From positions 1-14,687 of the forward strand of contig JALHLL010000067.1 in the NCBI GenBank assembly GCA_022844575.1: a DNA stretch of 14,687 nucleotides, read 5' to 3'. Position 1 is the stretch's first letter, and each line of letters begins with the position of its first letter. The position numbers and the translations under genes are program-made. Below the pieces are notes generated by a model. The model was not told the DNA's origin. It made no database searches and saw only the letters and a program-made list of their open reading frames with translations. Shown one piece after another: positions 7,704 through 14,687 of the stretch. Source of the DNA: a bacterium (lineage in GTDB: Bacteria; Bacteroidota; Ignavibacteria; Kapaibacteriales; UBA961).

Positions 7704-10085
7704 TTAAGATAGTTGCAGTGGCGAATGAAAAGGTAAAGTAATAGTAAATGTACTGCCTTTATGCGGTTCGCTTTCAACAGAAATTGTTCCGCCATGCGCC
7801 TCGACCATAGCCTTTACATAACTAAGCCCCAAGCCGAATCCTTTTACATCGTGTCTGTTACCTGTAGGTACACGATAAAATCTTTCAAATACCATAGCCG
7901 ATTGCTCACGTGTAAGCCCTCTGCCTTTATCCGATACGGCTATTGTCAAGTTTTTATCATCATTATAGGTTTGTATATGTATTTCCGGCGCGTCAGGTGA
8001 ATATTTATTTGCATTATCAAGCAAATTGCGAATGATATTACTCAGATGCGTGCCATCGCCTACAATCTCACTATTGGTTGCTCTTAATCTGCATTGTACA
8101 TTTCCACCCCTATGTTCAACCTGCATTGCGGCATTTGCTGTTTCGCTTAGTATAACGGCGTGCATATCCACATTTTCGGAACAGATGGAATAATTACCGT
8201 TTTCCAATTGTGCCGCTTGCAATAGCAATTCCACATGTTTGCCCAAGCGTTTATTTTCCGTATGAATAATTCGCGCAAAACGATGCCGCCTTTCCTCATC
8301 GGCGGATATATCGGGGTCGCGCAATGCTTCGCTTGCCAATGAAATCGTCGAAATAGGTGTTTGGAATTCATGCGTCATATTATTGATAAATTCGGTTTTC
8401 ATATCCGAAATTTTCTTTTGTTTATTCATTGTGACAACGGTAAATGCAAATGTTGTTACCACAATACTTAAAAATATACCGGAAGCAAGTAATTGTTTCC
8501 ATATCTTACTCAATACGGATGAAGTATTGTCATGAAAGCGTAAATGCAATTCGTATTCACTCGGCATTATATCATTAGGGAATAATGTTGCGGTACACGC
8601 ATTGCTTTCACGCGAAGCATCGGGTTTGCTTTTTGCAAATTCAACATTACCAGTTTTCGCATGCACCACTTCATAGCTGTACGGTATATCTATACCGCGA
8701 TTTTTTACAACCATGCTTATTAAGTTTTCCAATGAGTCTTTTTGTACACGATCTTTTATTGAACGTCTGCCCATTGCCAATTCCGCTATCCATCGCGCAG
8801 TTACATCCGTTACCTGATCAACTTTTCTGGCTACGCTTTGTACGGAGAGTGTGGCGTTTTTTGCATCGTTTTGCACGGAGGAATTTTCTGCAAGAGAGTT
8901 TCCTTTTTTTACAGCAGGAAATTGAGGCAATTTGGGTAATTTATTAACCACATTAAGCGAAACGGGTGTTTTGGCAACAGACGGAATTCTTCTGTTCACC
9001 TGCAATACGGAAATAGGTGTATTGTTTTTCTCAATAAGTGTATAAGCTGATGTTTGAGATTCTTTCGCTTCACGTCTTGCTATATTATGCTGTCGTTTCG
9101 ATTGTTTTGCCGCTTCATGAGGATAAGCATTTTGAGTCCATGAAAAGTAACCCATATAATCCGCATTTTGCGCGTTACGTGACCTACTACTTTTGGAATC
9201 ATTATAACCAACTGTGGTAAAAAGATTATTGGAACGTTTACGATGAATTATATTCTGTCTTTCCATTTCCAGATTTGCTTTTTCCAATTCCTTTTGCGCC
9301 ATGTCGTAATTATCTTCGAACTTTACTCCCTCATTACACATATATACCATAACATTCTCCAATACTTTATCACGGCTGCTAAGCACTAATCGTATGGAGG
9401 AATCGCGCAAATTTATTTCCTTAACGGCATTATTTATTGCACTTGTTTGTGAATTCGTATTTATCCGAACTTTACGTTTTCTTAGAACCGGTTGTGCTCG
9501 TTTCTTTTTTTTATGATTATTTACGGAAGTCTCCGCTTCGGCTTCCTCGTTAAATGTAAAAATCATAGGTTCCGGACTTTGCTCATTGTCGAATCTTGAT
9601 TCCTTATTATGATAGAGCAAGCGAATTGGCCCGATGCTATCTTTTTTTATTTCACGTATTCTTAATGTATTTGTGGAGGGCACATCGTCCTCATCGGTTT
9701 CTAAAGCATCCTCCTGCGGAAATTCCGTATCGGTTATTTCCGCACCTTCCTCAGTTGCTTCAGGTGGTGCACACATGAAGTTTTCATCCGCTTCATTTTC
9801 GACTGCCGCAACATTCGGTTTCAGGTGAATTTGTTTTGCAGTACTCTTGGTTTCATTTTCGGCTGCCGTGCCGTTTACCTTCTCAAAGTGCATTGCAAGA
9901 AGTCGGGCGGATTCCTGCTCCTCCATTGAATGTGTCAAGTCATCAAGCGCCTCATTAACCCGATGCTCGAATTGCTCATCATTAAGGCGCAAGGCAGTAT
10001 CAATCCAATATAGCTGCACACCAATGAGACCTGTAAGCGAAAGTATCATCGCGGCTATTACTATGCTTAATTTCTTTCTATTCAT
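7704..10085 (-). CDS. Membrane sensor histidine kinase with a very long periplasmic region
   Basis: From the ATG at 10085 the protein has 793 residues. Membrane helix 1 (about 6-27, with LIGVQLYWI, typical of Bacteroidota kinases) and helix 2 (about 530-552) flank roughly 500 periplasmic residues. The cytoplasmic part has no HAMP domain. It shows the phospho-acceptor H572 in MTHEFQTPI, N-box RNLLDNANKYSP (686-697), VSDKGRGL (717-724), FERFYR (733-738) and GFGLGLSYV (749-757), so the kinase core is complete. The periplasmic part is odd: an acidic stretch (about 96-134) is followed by a basic one (KKKKRAQPVLRKRKVR, 192-207) and lysine/glutamine-rich, likely disordered sequence. The start 11 codons upstream (10118) is possible, but it would overlap the -7 box and add residues ahead of a normal signal-anchor. 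It forms an operon with the regulator. Confidence 0.93.
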   Translation of the reverse strand: MNRKKLSIVIAAMILSLTGLIGVQLYWIDTALRLNDEQFEHRVNEALDDLTHSMEEQESARLLAMHFEKVNGTAAENETKSTAKQIHLKPNVAAVENEADENFMCAPPEATEEGAEITDTEFPQEDALETDEDDVPSTNTLRIREIKKDSIGPIRLLYHNKESRFDNEQSPEPMIFTFNEEAEAETSVNNHKKKKRAQPVLRKRKVRINTNSQTSAINNAVKEINLRDSSIRLVLSSRDKVLENVMVYMCNEGVKFEDNYDMAQKELEKANLEMERQNIIHRKRSNNLFTTVGYNDSKSSRSRNAQNADYMGYFSWTQNAYPHEAAKQSKRQHNIARREAKESQTSAYTLIEKNNTPISVLQVNRRIPSVAKTPVSLNVVNKLPKLPQFPAVKKGNSLAENSSVQNDAKNATLSVQSVARKVDQVTDVTARWIAELAMGRRSIKDRVQKDSLENLISMVVKNRGIDIPYSYEVVHAKTGNVEFAKSKPDASRESNACTATLFPNDIMPSEYELHLRFHDNTSSVLSKIWKQLLASGIFLSIVVTTFAFTVVTMNKQKKISDMKTEFINNMTHEFQTPISTISLASEALRDPDISADEERRHRFARIIHTENKRLGKHVELLLQAAQLENGNYSICSENVDMHAVILSETANAAMQVEHRGGNVQCRLRATNSEIVGDGTHLSNIIRNLLDNANKYSPDAPEIHIQTYNDDKNLTIAVSDKGRGLTREQSAMVFERFYRVPTGNRHDVKGFGLGLSYVKAMVEAHGGTISVESEPHKGSTFTITLPFHSPLQLS

Positions 10086-10117
10086 AACACTTAGTCCGTG
10101 ATTAACGACAGTACGCA

Positions 10118-10125
10118 CAAAATTA
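10118..10125 (-). promoter_or_regulatory. Putative -7 box for the kinase-regulator operon
   Basis: The minus strand reads TAATTTTG, identical to the purH box, 32 bases upstream of the ATG at 10085. No -33 TTTG was found at the usual distance. It supports 10085 rather than 10118 as the kinase start. Confidence 0.45.
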
Positions 10126-10194
10126 GTTCAGGATGCAGAAAGGATAAAAAAGTTAACATGTGCTTAACACTTTTTGTGAAAGTGATTGACGTTT

Positions 10195-10228
10195 TTTGCT
10201 CAAATAAGGTAATTACACCATAAATTGT
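10195..10228 (+). promoter_or_regulatory. Weak candidate promoter of rnz
   Basis: TTTG (10195-10198) is followed after 22 bases by TAAATTGT (10221-10228), which matches TAnnTTTG at 6 of 8 positions. The leader to the ATG at 10259 would be about 25 bases. The quality is low. Confidence 0.28.
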
Positions 10229-10258
10229 TTAAAATCAGAAACAAAATCAAAACAGTCT

Positions 10259-11188
10259 ATGAGATTTTCAGTACTTGGTGCAAAAGCCGGAGGTCCGCCG
10301 ACCTTAACAAATAACTTCTCTGCAACAATCCTATGGACTTCACACGGAGTAATATTATTTGATTGCGGTGAAGGAACACAGTTTCAGTTACTGCGAAGTA
10401 ATGTTCCTTTCAATCATATACACACTATTTGCTTAAGCCATTGCCATGGTGACCATATTTGGGGACTTATGCCCCTACTTTCGGCATTTTATTCCACACA
10501 ACGCAAAGCACCATTGCTGATAGTAGCGCCCGAAGGCATACGTGAATTTGTTGAGCATGCCTGCCGCCTTTCAGGTATGAAAACAGCACCTTTCGATATA
10601 CGATACCGTGAACTACCGCCCGAATATTCCGGCGTGGTGTATTCACAAACGGAGTTTTCGATTACTGTAGCGGCATTGGAACATCGTATAAGTTCATTCG
10701 GCTTTCGTATAGATTTTCCTTTGCACTATAATGTTGATATGGATAAACTGAAAACATTAGGCATAGAGCAGGGCGAGCATATTGGTAATCTGAAAAAGGA
10801 AGGAAAAATACATCATCCGCTTACTAATGAGATAATACACCTAAGCGATGTTTTAGCCCATGAACCACGAAGCGAAGCATTTGTCTATTGCGGTGATACA
10901 TTGCCGACAAGTGCCACAGTGGAACTTGCACGTGCCGCCACTGTTTTGCAACATGAAGCAACTTTTTCTGATCAACACCAGAATGCCGCATCTGAAAAAT
11001 TTCATTCAACGGCAAAACAAGCGGCAAGCATAGCGCGTGCTGCCAATGTAGAATATTTGTGGATAAGCCATGTAAGCAATCGTTATGATGATAAATCGGT
11101 ATTGTTGGAAGAAGCACGAGAAATTTTTACAAATACATTTCTTGCTCAGGAACTGGAAATCGTAGAAATTCCGTTTAAGGATGAATAA
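10259..11188 (+). CDS. rnz: Ribonuclease Z (tRNA 3' endonuclease)
   Basis: RNase Z is a zinc-dependent beta-lactamase-fold endonuclease that trims the 3' trailer of tRNA precursors. The 309 residues match the bacterial family length. Metal ligands are visible: the SHCHGDHIWGL motif (H61, H63, D65, H66), H142 in EHRISSFGFR, D213 in YCGDT and H271 in ISHVSNRY. The catalytic-loop region LQHEATF (H232, E233) and a following FHSTAKQAA (H249) are in place. Residues about 155-195 match the flexible arm region (HYNVDMDKLKTLG, then G-rich/charged sequence). The N-terminus (GAKAGGPPTLTNNFSATIL) departs from the common form PTxxRNPSA. It lies divergent from the kinase operon. Its last 8 bases overlap the first possible start of the GNAT gene, so the two are probably translationally coupled. 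Confidence 0.95.
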   Translation: MRFSVLGAKAGGPPTLTNNFSATILWTSHGVILFDCGEGTQFQLLRSNVPFNHIHTICLSHCHGDHIWGLMPLLSAFYSTQRKAPLLIVAPEGIREFVEHACRLSGMKTAPFDIRYRELPPEYSGVVYSQTEFSITVAALEHRISSFGFRIDFPLHYNVDMDKLKTLGIEQGEHIGNLKKEGKIHHPLTNEIIHLSDVLAHEPRSEAFVYCGDTLPTSATVELARAATVLQHEATFSDQHQNAASEKFHSTAKQAASIARAANVEYLWISHVSNRYDDKSVLLEEAREIFTNTFLAQELEIVEIPFKDE

Positions 11189-11759
11189 TAAAATGGATAG
11201 TATAATACTTGAAACTGAACGTTTATTATTACAAAGCGTGCATAGTGATTTTACTCCGCTTATACTTCGCTTTTTAGTAAAGAATGAAGAGCACTTACGA
11301 GTGTGGTCACCGATACGGGAAGAGAATTTTTATACGATAGATTTTCAGAATGAGGCAATACAAAAGAAAATAAAGGCGATGGAAGAAGGAAGAGAATTAC
11401 GTTTTTATTTATTCGCAAAAAACAACACTCAATCAATTGTAGGCGATATAGGATATTCCAATATAATACGTGGAGCATTCTTATCATGCTATTTAGGGTA
11501 TAAAATAGATAAGGACGAAGCAGGAAAAGGACTCATAACGGAAGCATTGCAAGCGGCGAATAATTATATATTCAAATACATAGGGTTACACAGAATAGAA
11601 GCAAATGTATTGCCCTATAATATTGCCTCGATACGTGTGCTTGAAAAGCTCGGTTTTGAAAAAGAAGGGTATGCCCGCAAATACTTAAACATAAACGGTA
11701 TATGGCAAGACCATATACACTATGTACTGTTTAATGAAGAAATGGAAAAGAATACTTAA
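11181..11759 (+). CDS. GNAT family (RimJ/RimL-like) N-acetyltransferase
   Basis: The 192-residue protein has the layout of RimJ/RimL-type acetyltransferases: an N-terminal LETERLLLQSV (10-20), a beta strand SIVGDIGYSNI (85-95), the acetyl-CoA pyrophosphate-binding loop EAGKGLITEAL (113-123) and the C-terminal signature RIEANVLPYNIASIRVLEKL (138-157) with GF and a tyrosine after it. It transfers acetyl from acetyl-CoA to an amino group; the acceptor could be a ribosomal protein N-terminus, another protein or a small molecule, and cannot be told from sequence. The first ATG (11181) lies inside the rnz stop region (ATGAATAA); an alternative ATG is at 11193. The overlap suggests an operon with rnz. 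Arginine codons are like those of the housekeeping genes (2 of 10 AGA). Confidence 0.88.
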   Translation: MNNKMDSIILETERLLLQSVHSDFTPLILRFLVKNEEHLRVWSPIREENFYTIDFQNEAIQKKIKAMEEGRELRFYLFAKNNTQSIVGDIGYSNIIRGAFLSCYLGYKIDKDEAGKGLITEALQAANNYIFKYIGLHRIEANVLPYNIASIRVLEKLGFEKEGYARKYLNINGIWQDHIHYVLFNEEMEKNT

Positions 11760-11767
11760 TGTTTTTT

Positions 11768-11791
11768 TATACATTGCTGCGACTATGTATA
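11768..11791. repeat. Inverted repeat between convergent genes
   Basis: TATACAT (11768-11774) and ATGTATA (11785-11791) form a 7-base stem with a 10-base loop just after the GNAT stop. The T-run precedes the stem on the plus strand and there is no T-run after it on either strand, so it is not a canonical terminator. The rest of the 114-base gap shows nothing else. Confidence 0.3.
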
Positions 11792-11873
11792 ATTTGAATG
11801 CTGCTGAACAGGAATAGCGGAGTTAAATTTATCTTTTTCAATGAGTGAGTACAATGGAAGTAAAAATATTGTA

Positions 11874-12848
11874 TTAATATGCAGTATCAAAGAACGCCGC
11901 TAATCTGAACGATAGCCCGCCTCTTATATTCTGAATGGTTTTAGAGAAAGTTCCGGTATCATCCGATATTGAAAACTTGTTTGTTTCAAAGTTTAAGAAA
12001 ATACTACAATCATTTAAGGAAAAGTCTTTTATTTTTCTCCAGAAAGTATATGAAATACCTGCCTTGTAATTAATGTGGAATAAAGAATTGTAAGGAATGA
12101 AAGCAATGTCTGCATATAGATTTAAAGCTTTATGTGAAGCTAAGAAAAGTGCAGAAGCACTAACAAAACCGTAATGCGTTTTTTCTTTTTTATTGTTTGG
12201 TAATTCAGTAAAGATATTAGTATCAAGAATGAGGTTCCGGAAACCTAATCCTAAACGAGGAATAATAGCAATTCTGGTAAACTCGGACGAATAAAACGGG
12301 TCGTAACCCAAACCCAAATTAATTGATACCCAATCTATTGAGGTGCTCGCATAAATAGGAGTTTTTTTCTCGATAAAAGCTATATCGAATTGCCTCATTA
12401 ACCCACTCATATCTGACATGTGAGTTACCTGACCTTGAACCTTAAGGAGTACTGCATTAAAGTTCAGCACTCCTGATTTTCCAAAGTCATTGTATTGTTT
12501 ATAACTTAATCCGAAGGACAAAGCCTGTAAGCCAGCATTAAATTTTGTCCAGACGGATTTACCTCTCAAATTTTCTTTACCCTTATACAGATCAATATTT
12601 ACACCTACGTTTATTTCTTTAATACATGCAGAATTATCAATATTATGGCTATATCCGAATGATGAAGAGATGAAATCATAGATGTTGGGATTTTCAATTA
12701 ATCTCTCATCTCTTTTGTCAGATTCGTATTTAGCCTTCTGTTCGTTAAGTTCTCTTGATAAATTCCCTGAGTAAATTACTCCGTTGGAAAGTATCGAAAG
12801 CAGGAATACAATGAGAAGTTTATTAATATGTAATGTATAATACACCAT
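11874..12848 (-). CDS. Exported protein, probable outer-membrane beta-barrel; family not recognised
   Basis: The 324-residue protein begins with a signal-peptide-like segment (LLIVFLLSILSNGVIYSG, about 11-28). A short charged helical stretch follows (about 30-55: SRELNEQKAKYESDKRDERL). The rest is rich in alternating polar/hydrophobic strands with glycine and aromatic residues (for example NAGLQALSFGLSYKQY, SINLGLGYDPFY, INYKAGISYTFW), and it ends GGLSFRLAAFF. This pattern suggests a transmembrane beta-barrel in the outer membrane; no named family is recognised. The start is supported by GAAAGG (12855-12860 on the minus strand) 6 bases before the ATG. It has no same-strand partner close by apart from tatC, whose stop is 71 bases upstream. 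Arginine codons are mostly AGA/AGG, like the HD/Hsp90-like gene and unlike its neighbours, a sign of a different origin or weaker codon selection. Confidence 0.65.
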   Translation of the reverse strand: MVYYTLHINKLLIVFLLSILSNGVIYSGNLSRELNEQKAKYESDKRDERLIENPNIYDFISSSFGYSHNIDNSACIKEINVGVNIDLYKGKENLRGKSVWTKFNAGLQALSFGLSYKQYNDFGKSGVLNFNAVLLKVQGQVTHMSDMSGLMRQFDIAFIEKKTPIYASTSIDWVSINLGLGYDPFYSSEFTRIAIIPRLGLGFRNLILDTNIFTELPNNKKEKTHYGFVSASALFLASHKALNLYADIAFIPYNSLFHINYKAGISYTFWRKIKDFSLNDCSIFLNFETNKFSISDDTGTFSKTIQNIRGGLSFRLAAFFDTAY

Positions 12849-12919
12849 TGCAGACCTTTCGTGTACATGACAGATGACCTTAATTTTTCGTATTACTTAT
12901 CAATCTGTTGATTGTATAA

Positions 12920-13684
12920 TTAAATACTCTCTTCCTTTTTCTTTTGTGTTGTGCGAACAACAATAATGCTTATCTCATAGAGTATCCATAAAGGACCTGC
13001 AAGTACTAATTGACTTATCGGATCGGTTGAAGGTGTTAATGCCGCAGCAAGAAATAGAATGATGATAATTGCATGACGGCGGTATCTTGTCATAAACTGT
13101 GATGTAAGTATTCCGATACGTGCCAATACAAAAGAAATCATCGGTAATTCAAATATCAACCCTGCCGAAAGTATTGTCATTGTCATAAAGCTGAAATACT
13201 CATTTATCTCAATCGAATTTTCAATTTGTGCCGAACCGAATCCGGAAGCAAACCCAAGCATGGTAGGCACCATTACATAATAGGCAAAAACAATACCCGA
13301 TAAAAAACAAAATGTCGTTAATATGGTAATTCTTCGTACCCATGAACGTTCATGTTCATACAGACCCGGCGCAACAAACATCCATAGTTGAAACAAAGTA
13401 TTCGGTACGGAAATAACAAATCCGGCAAAGAGTAGAACCTTAAAATAAAGGAGCGTCTGCCCGAAAGGACGGATGTTCTGCAACTTCAACGGAGGCTTTA
13501 CTTGCAATGCCGGTGCAAGCAAAACGGTCTCCATTAAAAAATTAACTATGAAGGCGGCGGCTATACATGCAATGAGCAAACCGAGTACCATATACATAAT
13601 TCTTTTCCGCAAGTCGGAAAGATGATCGAAGAAACTCATCTCCTTTTCATTCTCTTGCTCATTTGATTTATCTGTTTTTGCCAT
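12920..13684 (-). CDS. tatC: Sec-independent protein translocase TatC
   Basis: TatC is the inner-membrane subunit that recognises twin-arginine signal peptides and recruits TatA for export of folded proteins. From the ATG at 13684 the protein has 254 residues and six hydrophobic segments (about 30-50, 78-98, 117-140, 165-186, 203-217, 226-244). Motifs include SFFDHLSDLRKRI (17-29), FQLWMFVAPGLYEHERSWV (98-116) with the conserved Glu of HER (E112), and FELPM with E179. The glutamate usual in the N-terminal HLxELRxR motif is aspartate here (D24). A start 59 codons upstream (13861) is rejected because it would run across the promoter region and into gyrB, and lacks family similarity. No tatA/tatB gene is in view. 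The gene is divergent from gyrB. Confidence 0.95.
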   Translation of the reverse strand: MAKTDKSNEQENEKEMSFFDHLSDLRKRIMYMVLGLLIACIAAAFIVNFLMETVLLAPALQVKPPLKLQNIRPFGQTLLYFKVLLFAGFVISVPNTLFQLWMFVAPGLYEHERSWVRRITILTTFCFLSGIVFAYYVMVPTMLGFASGFGSAQIENSIEINEYFSFMTMTILSAGLIFELPMISFVLARIGILTSQFMTRYRRHAIIIILFLAAALTPSTDPISQLVLAGPLWILYEISIIVVRTTQKKKEESI

Positions 13685-13753
13685 CCTAAGTATATGTAAA
13701 TGTACGAGGTGTCGATACCCCAAACCAACGAATGAAGTCTGCTCGAAAATCCG

Positions 13754-13761
13754 TATTTTTG
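13754..13761 (+). promoter_or_regulatory. Putative -7 box for gyrB
   Basis: TATTTTTG is a full TAnnTTTG match 53 bases before the gyrB ATG. No -33 TTTG is seen. It forms the left arm of the inverted repeat. Confidence 0.4.
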
Positions 13762-13775
13762 TATTCTGTTTGCAG

Positions 13776-13783
13776 CAAAAATA
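13776..13783 (-). promoter_or_regulatory. Putative -7 box for tatC
   Basis: The minus strand reads TATTTTTG, a full TAnnTTTG match 91 bases upstream of the tatC ATG at 13684. It forms the right arm of the inverted repeat. No -33 TTTG is seen. Confidence 0.35.
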
Positions 13784-13814
13784 CGAGTTACATACATCAT
13801 TTTTCCGAAGAGAC

Positions 13815-14687
13815 ATGTCAAATACTAACGAAGCCGAACTCAACGACAATATTTCACCCAATGGTAATGCCGGCTATACCGAAGATTCTATTAAAGTTCT
13901 TGAAGGTTTGGAAGCGGTTCGTAAACGTCCTGCAATGTATATCGGCGATATTGGCGAACGCGGCTTACACCATCTTATACAAGAAGTTGTTGATAACTCA
14001 ATAGATGAAGCTCTTGCGGGCTATTGTACAAGCATAGCCGTAACAATACATGCCGATGGCTCTTGTTCAGTAGAGGATGATGGTCGCGGGATCCCGACGG
14101 GCCCACATCCCATAAAGAAAATTTCGACGCTTGAAGTTGTAATGTGTACTCTTCATGCCGGGGGTAAATTCGATAAGCAAAGCTATAAGGTTTCCGGCGG
14201 ACTTCACGGTGTGGGGGTTTCTTGTGTTAATGCCTTATCCTCTACGTGTATCGTAACGGTTCAGCGTGAAGGTAAAAAGTTTGAACAAAAGTATCAATGC
14301 GGCGATCCTGTAACGGCTGTTACCGAGATCGGTGCATCGTCATTAACAGGTACACGTGTTTGGTTTGTGCCTGATGAAACGATATTTAAAACAACAGTGT
14401 TCAGAACAGAACGTGTTGCTGATCGTTTACGTGAATTGGCATTTCTTAATCCTGAAATTACGATTACTCTTGCCGATGAAAGAGAAGAGGGTTTTAAGGA
14501 AGTATTTGCTTATCCGGGCGGTCTTGTTGATTTTATCAAACATATAGATTCATCGGTAACCTCTTTAACCGAGCCATCGGTAATCAAAGGAAGCAGTACA
14601 GGAGATTCGGGTGCCGAAACTCAAGTTGATATTTGTTTTGAGTACAATTCCTCTTATTCCGAAACACTGCTTTCTTATGTAAATAAT
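13815..14687 (+). CDS. gyrB: DNA gyrase subunit B, N-terminal part (3' end off the window)
   Basis: GyrB is the ATPase subunit of DNA gyrase, which introduces negative supercoils. The window holds the first 291 codons. The GHKL ATPase site is intact: EVVDNSIDEAL with E57 and N61, VEDDGRGIP (86-94, D88), LHAGGKFD (113-120) and SGGLHGVGVSCVNAL (127-141), followed by the transducer domain beginning near residue 230. An N-terminal tail of about 20 residues precedes YTEDSIKVLEGLEAVRKRP. The subfamily call (GyrB rather than ParE) rests on overall similarity to Bacteroidota GyrB, such as SGGLHGVGVSCVNAL. The start is the first ATG of the frame; an imperfect GAAGAG lies just ahead. Arginine is mostly CGN, as in purH. 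Confidence 0.95.
   Translation, partial: MSNTNEAELNDNISPNGNAGYTEDSIKVLEGLEAVRKRPAMYIGDIGERGLHHLIQEVVDNSIDEALAGYCTSIAVTIHADGSCSVEDDGRGIPTGPHPIKKISTLEVVMCTLHAGGKFDKQSYKVSGGLHGVGVSCVNALSSTCIVTVQREGKKFEQKYQCGDPVTAVTEIGASSLTGTRVWFVPDETIFKTTVFRTERVADRLRELAFLNPEITITLADEREEGFKEVFAYPGGLVDFIKHIDSSVTSLTEPSVIKGSSTGDSGAETQVDICFEYNSSYSETLLSYVNN

Larger units (their letters stand above)
13752..13785. repeat. Perfect 10-base inverted repeat between tatC and gyrB
   Basis: CGTATTTTTG (13752-13761) is repeated in inverted form as CAAAAATACG (13776-13785) with a 14-base spacer. Each arm contains one TAnnTTTG box, facing opposite ways. It may be a pair of opposed promoters, an operator, or both. Confidence 0.7.

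Noticed and set aside
8585..8947. 120-codon plus-strand open frame inside the kinase gene
   Set aside because: It is antisense to the periplasmic region of the histidine kinase and shows no domain; shadow frame.
12899..12912. ATCAA/TTGAT inverted repeat just after the tatC stop
   Set aside because: It has 5 AT-rich pairs without a T-run; insufficient for a terminator.
13685..13861. 59-codon N-terminal extension of TatC
   Set aside because: It would include the divergent promoter region and the first codons of gyrB on the other strand, and TatC similarity begins only after the ATG at 13684.

Overview
The window looks like ordinary chromosome from a Bacteroidota-like (FCB group) bacterium, possibly a flagellated side lineage such as Kapabacteria or Ignavibacteria; the lineage is inferred and not proven. 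Three things point this way. Several starts have no clear Shine-Dalgarno sequence. Matches to the Bacteroidota-type -7 promoter box TAnnTTTG lie upstream of many genes. The histidine kinase, response regulator, TatC and GyrB resemble Bacteroidota/Chlorobi forms, while the FlhF GTPase implies a flagellated or formerly flagellated relative.

Layout. Positions 1-1681 (minus) hold most of a large gene whose end lies off the left edge. It encodes an N-terminal HD phosphohydrolase-like domain joined to an Hsp90/GHKL-type ATPase domain, an architecture I associate with putative conflict (defence) proteins. Its arginine codons are unlike those of its neighbours. Upstream on the same strand is purH (purine synthesis), closed by a clear hairpin terminator. 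Next come a small DUF952 gene (plus) and flhF (minus), tail to tail with a 3-base gap. A divergent promoter region then leads to an exported thioredoxin-like protein and a membrane-anchored DUF4349 protein (both plus).

The centre is a two-component operon on the minus strand: a 793-residue sensor kinase with an unusually long periplasmic part, then an OmpR-type regulator. Divergent from it are rnz (ribonuclease Z) and an overlapping GNAT acetyltransferase (plus). They face an unrecognised, probably outer-membrane beta-barrel protein (minus). The right end has tatC (minus) and the first 291 codons of gyrB (plus), divergent across 130 bases that contain a perfect 10-base inverted repeat whose arms are two opposed -7 boxes.

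Most genes are housekeeping and form no single pathway. The clear functional groupings are the kinase/regulator pair, the rnz-GNAT pair and the divergent tatC/gyrB pair. The most novel element is the HD/Hsp90-like gene, of which the C-terminus and any downstream partners lie outside the window. No tRNA, rRNA, CRISPR array, insertion sequence or integrase was seen, and no stretch over 300 bases lacks a gene.
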